Assembly (NCBI RefSeq): GCF_023517795.1
Contig: NZ_CP082928.1
Location: 2,480,001 to 2,544,000 of the forward strand
From: Pseudomonas fulva
GTDB lineage: Bacteria; Pseudomonadota; Gammaproteobacteria; Pseudomonadales; Pseudomonadaceae
Direction: 5' to 3'
DNA length: 64,000 nucleotides
The translations under genes were made by a program, and so were the position numbers. Below the pieces are notes generated by a model. That model was not told where the DNA came from, searched no databases, and saw only the letters and a program-made list of their open reading frames with translations. This document shows positions 62,979 through 64,000 of the stretch, piece after piece (position 1 is the stretch's first letter; the number at the start of each line of letters is the position of its first letter).

Positions 62979-64000
62979 ATGGATATCACCGAGCTGCTCG
63001 CCTTCAGCGCCAAGCAAGGCGCGTCGGACCTGCACCTTTCCGCAGGCTTGCCGCCGATGATCCGTGTCGACGGCGATGTCCGCCGGATCAACCTGCCTGC
63101 CCTGGATCACAAGCAGGTGCACGCGCTGATCTACGACATCATGAACGACAAGCAGCGCAAGGATTTCGAAGAGTTCCTGGAGACCGACTTCTCCTTCGAA
63201 GTGCCGGGCGTTGCGCGCTTTCGGGTCAACGCCTTCAACCAGAACCGCGGCAGCGGTGCGGTGTTCCGGACCATTCCCTCGAAAGTGCTGAGCATGGAAG
63301 ACCTCGGCATGGGCGAGATCTTCAAGAAGATCTCCGACGTGCCGCGCGGCCTGGTGCTGGTGACCGGGCCGACCGGTTCGGGCAAGTCCACCACCCTGGC
63401 GGCGATGCTCGACTACATCAACAGCAACAAGTACCACCACATTCTCACCGTCGAAGACCCGATCGAATTCGTTCACGAATCGAAGAAGTGCCTGATCAAC
63501 CAGCGTGAAGTGCATCGCGATACCCACGGCTTCTCCGAAGCCCTGCGCTCGGCACTGCGTGAAGACCCGGACATCATTCTGGTCGGCGAGATGCGCGACC
63601 TGGAAACCATCCGCCTGGCGTTGACCGCCGCGGAAACCGGTCACCTGGTGTTCGGCACCCTGCACACCACTTCCGCCGCCAAGACCATCGACCGGGTGGT
63701 CGACGTGTTCCCGGCCGAGGAGAAGTCCATGGTCCGTTCCATGCTCTCCGAGTCGCTGCAGGCGGTGATCTCCCAGACCCTGTTGAAGAAGATCGGCGGC
63801 GGTCGGGTAGCGGCCCACGAAATCATGATCGGCACCCCGGCGATCCGTAACCTGATCCGCGAAGACAAGGTGGCGCAGATGTACTCGGCCATCCAGACCG
63901 GCGGTGCGCTGGGCATGGAAACCCTGGATGCGTGCCTGAAGAGGCTGGTTTCCAAAGGCCTGGTCAGCCGCGAAAGTGCCCGAGAAAAAGCCAAGACCCC
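62979..64000 (+). CDS. pilT: Type IV pilus retraction ATPase PilT (3' end beyond window)
   Basis: The first 340 residues of the PilT ATPase that powers pilus retraction and twitching. An N-terminal PAS-like domain (ELLAFSAKQGASDLHLSAGLPP) precedes Walker A GPTGSGKST (130-138), the Asp box and Walker B DPDIILVGEMRDLET near 196. His-box FGTLHTTSAAKTIDRVVDVFP and the AIRNLIREDK motif needed for function are visible. The family is about 344 residues, so only a few residues are missing. Divergent from yggS; GGAGTCCC precedes the ATG. Confidence 0.95.
   Translation, partial: MDITELLAFSAKQGASDLHLSAGLPPMIRVDGDVRRINLPALDHKQVHALIYDIMNDKQRKDFEEFLETDFSFEVPGVARFRVNAFNQNRGSGAVFRTIPSKVLSMEDLGMGEIFKKISDVPRGLVLVTGPTGSGKSTTLAAMLDYINSNKYHHILTVEDPIEFVHESKKCLINQREVHRDTHGFSEALRSALREDPDIILVGEMRDLETIRLALTAAETGHLVFGTLHTTSAAKTIDRVVDVFPAEEKSMVRSMLSESLQAVISQTLLKKIGGGRVAAHEIMIGTPAIRNLIREDKVAQMYSAIQTGGALGMETLDACLKRLVSKGLVSRESAREKAKT

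Overview
The window is a high-GC gammaproteobacterial chromosome segment that reads as Pseudomonas. The evidence is the phoBR-ubiA-ubiC-rubredoxin block, exbB-exbD-tonB beside oxyR-recG, spoT-rpoZ-gmk-yicC-rph, and hemW-rdgB-metW-metX-yggU-yggT-proC-yggS-pilT, plus a DgcH-type diguanylate cyclase next to dsbA and cytochrome c4. Compared with the P. aeruginosa PAO1 order as I recall it, four syntenic blocks are joined here, so a P. mendocina/oleovorans/alcaligenes-like lineage is more likely than P. aeruginosa itself; that placement is inference. No rRNA, tRNA, CRISPR array, prophage or insertion-sequence transposase was seen.

Left part (1-16 kb) is the metabolic and accessory end. It holds a stand-alone SelD-type flavoprotein, an unusual chemoreceptor with its extra domain at the C-terminus, a gamma-glutamylation polyamine gene pair (glutamine synthetase-like plus FAD oxidoreductase), an NCS2 nucleobase permease, the taurine operon tauABCD with a hairpin terminator between tauA and tauB, and an iron-starvation surface-signalling unit (ECF sigma factor, FecR-type regulator, TonB-dependent siderophore receptor).

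Middle-left (16-31 kb) carries small stress and envelope genes: dodecin, two DUF1161 paralogues, a luciferase-like oxidoreductase, OsmC, two lipoproteins and a HAD phosphatase. These are followed by membrane proteins of unknown role, cytochrome c4, dsbA, two endonuclease/exonuclease/phosphatase-fold proteins, dgcH, an M23 peptidase, an outer-membrane barrel and a CorC/HlyC-type protein.

Middle-right (32-52 kb) is core regulation and housekeeping. It holds phoR-phoB with a Pho box in front of phoB, ubiA, ubiC, rubredoxin and its reductase, HU, an SCP2-like protein, an HDOD protein, recG and oxyR. The TonB energising complex follows, which would also power the receptor at 12-14 kb, then an NAD-dependent epimerase, ridA, spoT, rpoZ, gmk, yicC, rph and a DUF4870 protein.

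Right end (52-64 kb) is hemW, rdgB, a DUF4426 protein, metW, metX, a dynamin-like GTPase, yggU, yggT, proC, yggS and the start of pilT (truncated by the window edge).

The most unusual signal is a set of structured intergenic repeats (31802-32080, 37723-37785, 55127-55274, 60566-60695). Each starts within about 6 bp of the stop codon of its upstream gene. The elements have inverted-repeat ends whose stem bases differ between copies while base pairing is kept, and three share a central motif GCTCATTTA-N6/7-TAAACTYCGCG. This looks like selection on structure and is described in the findings.
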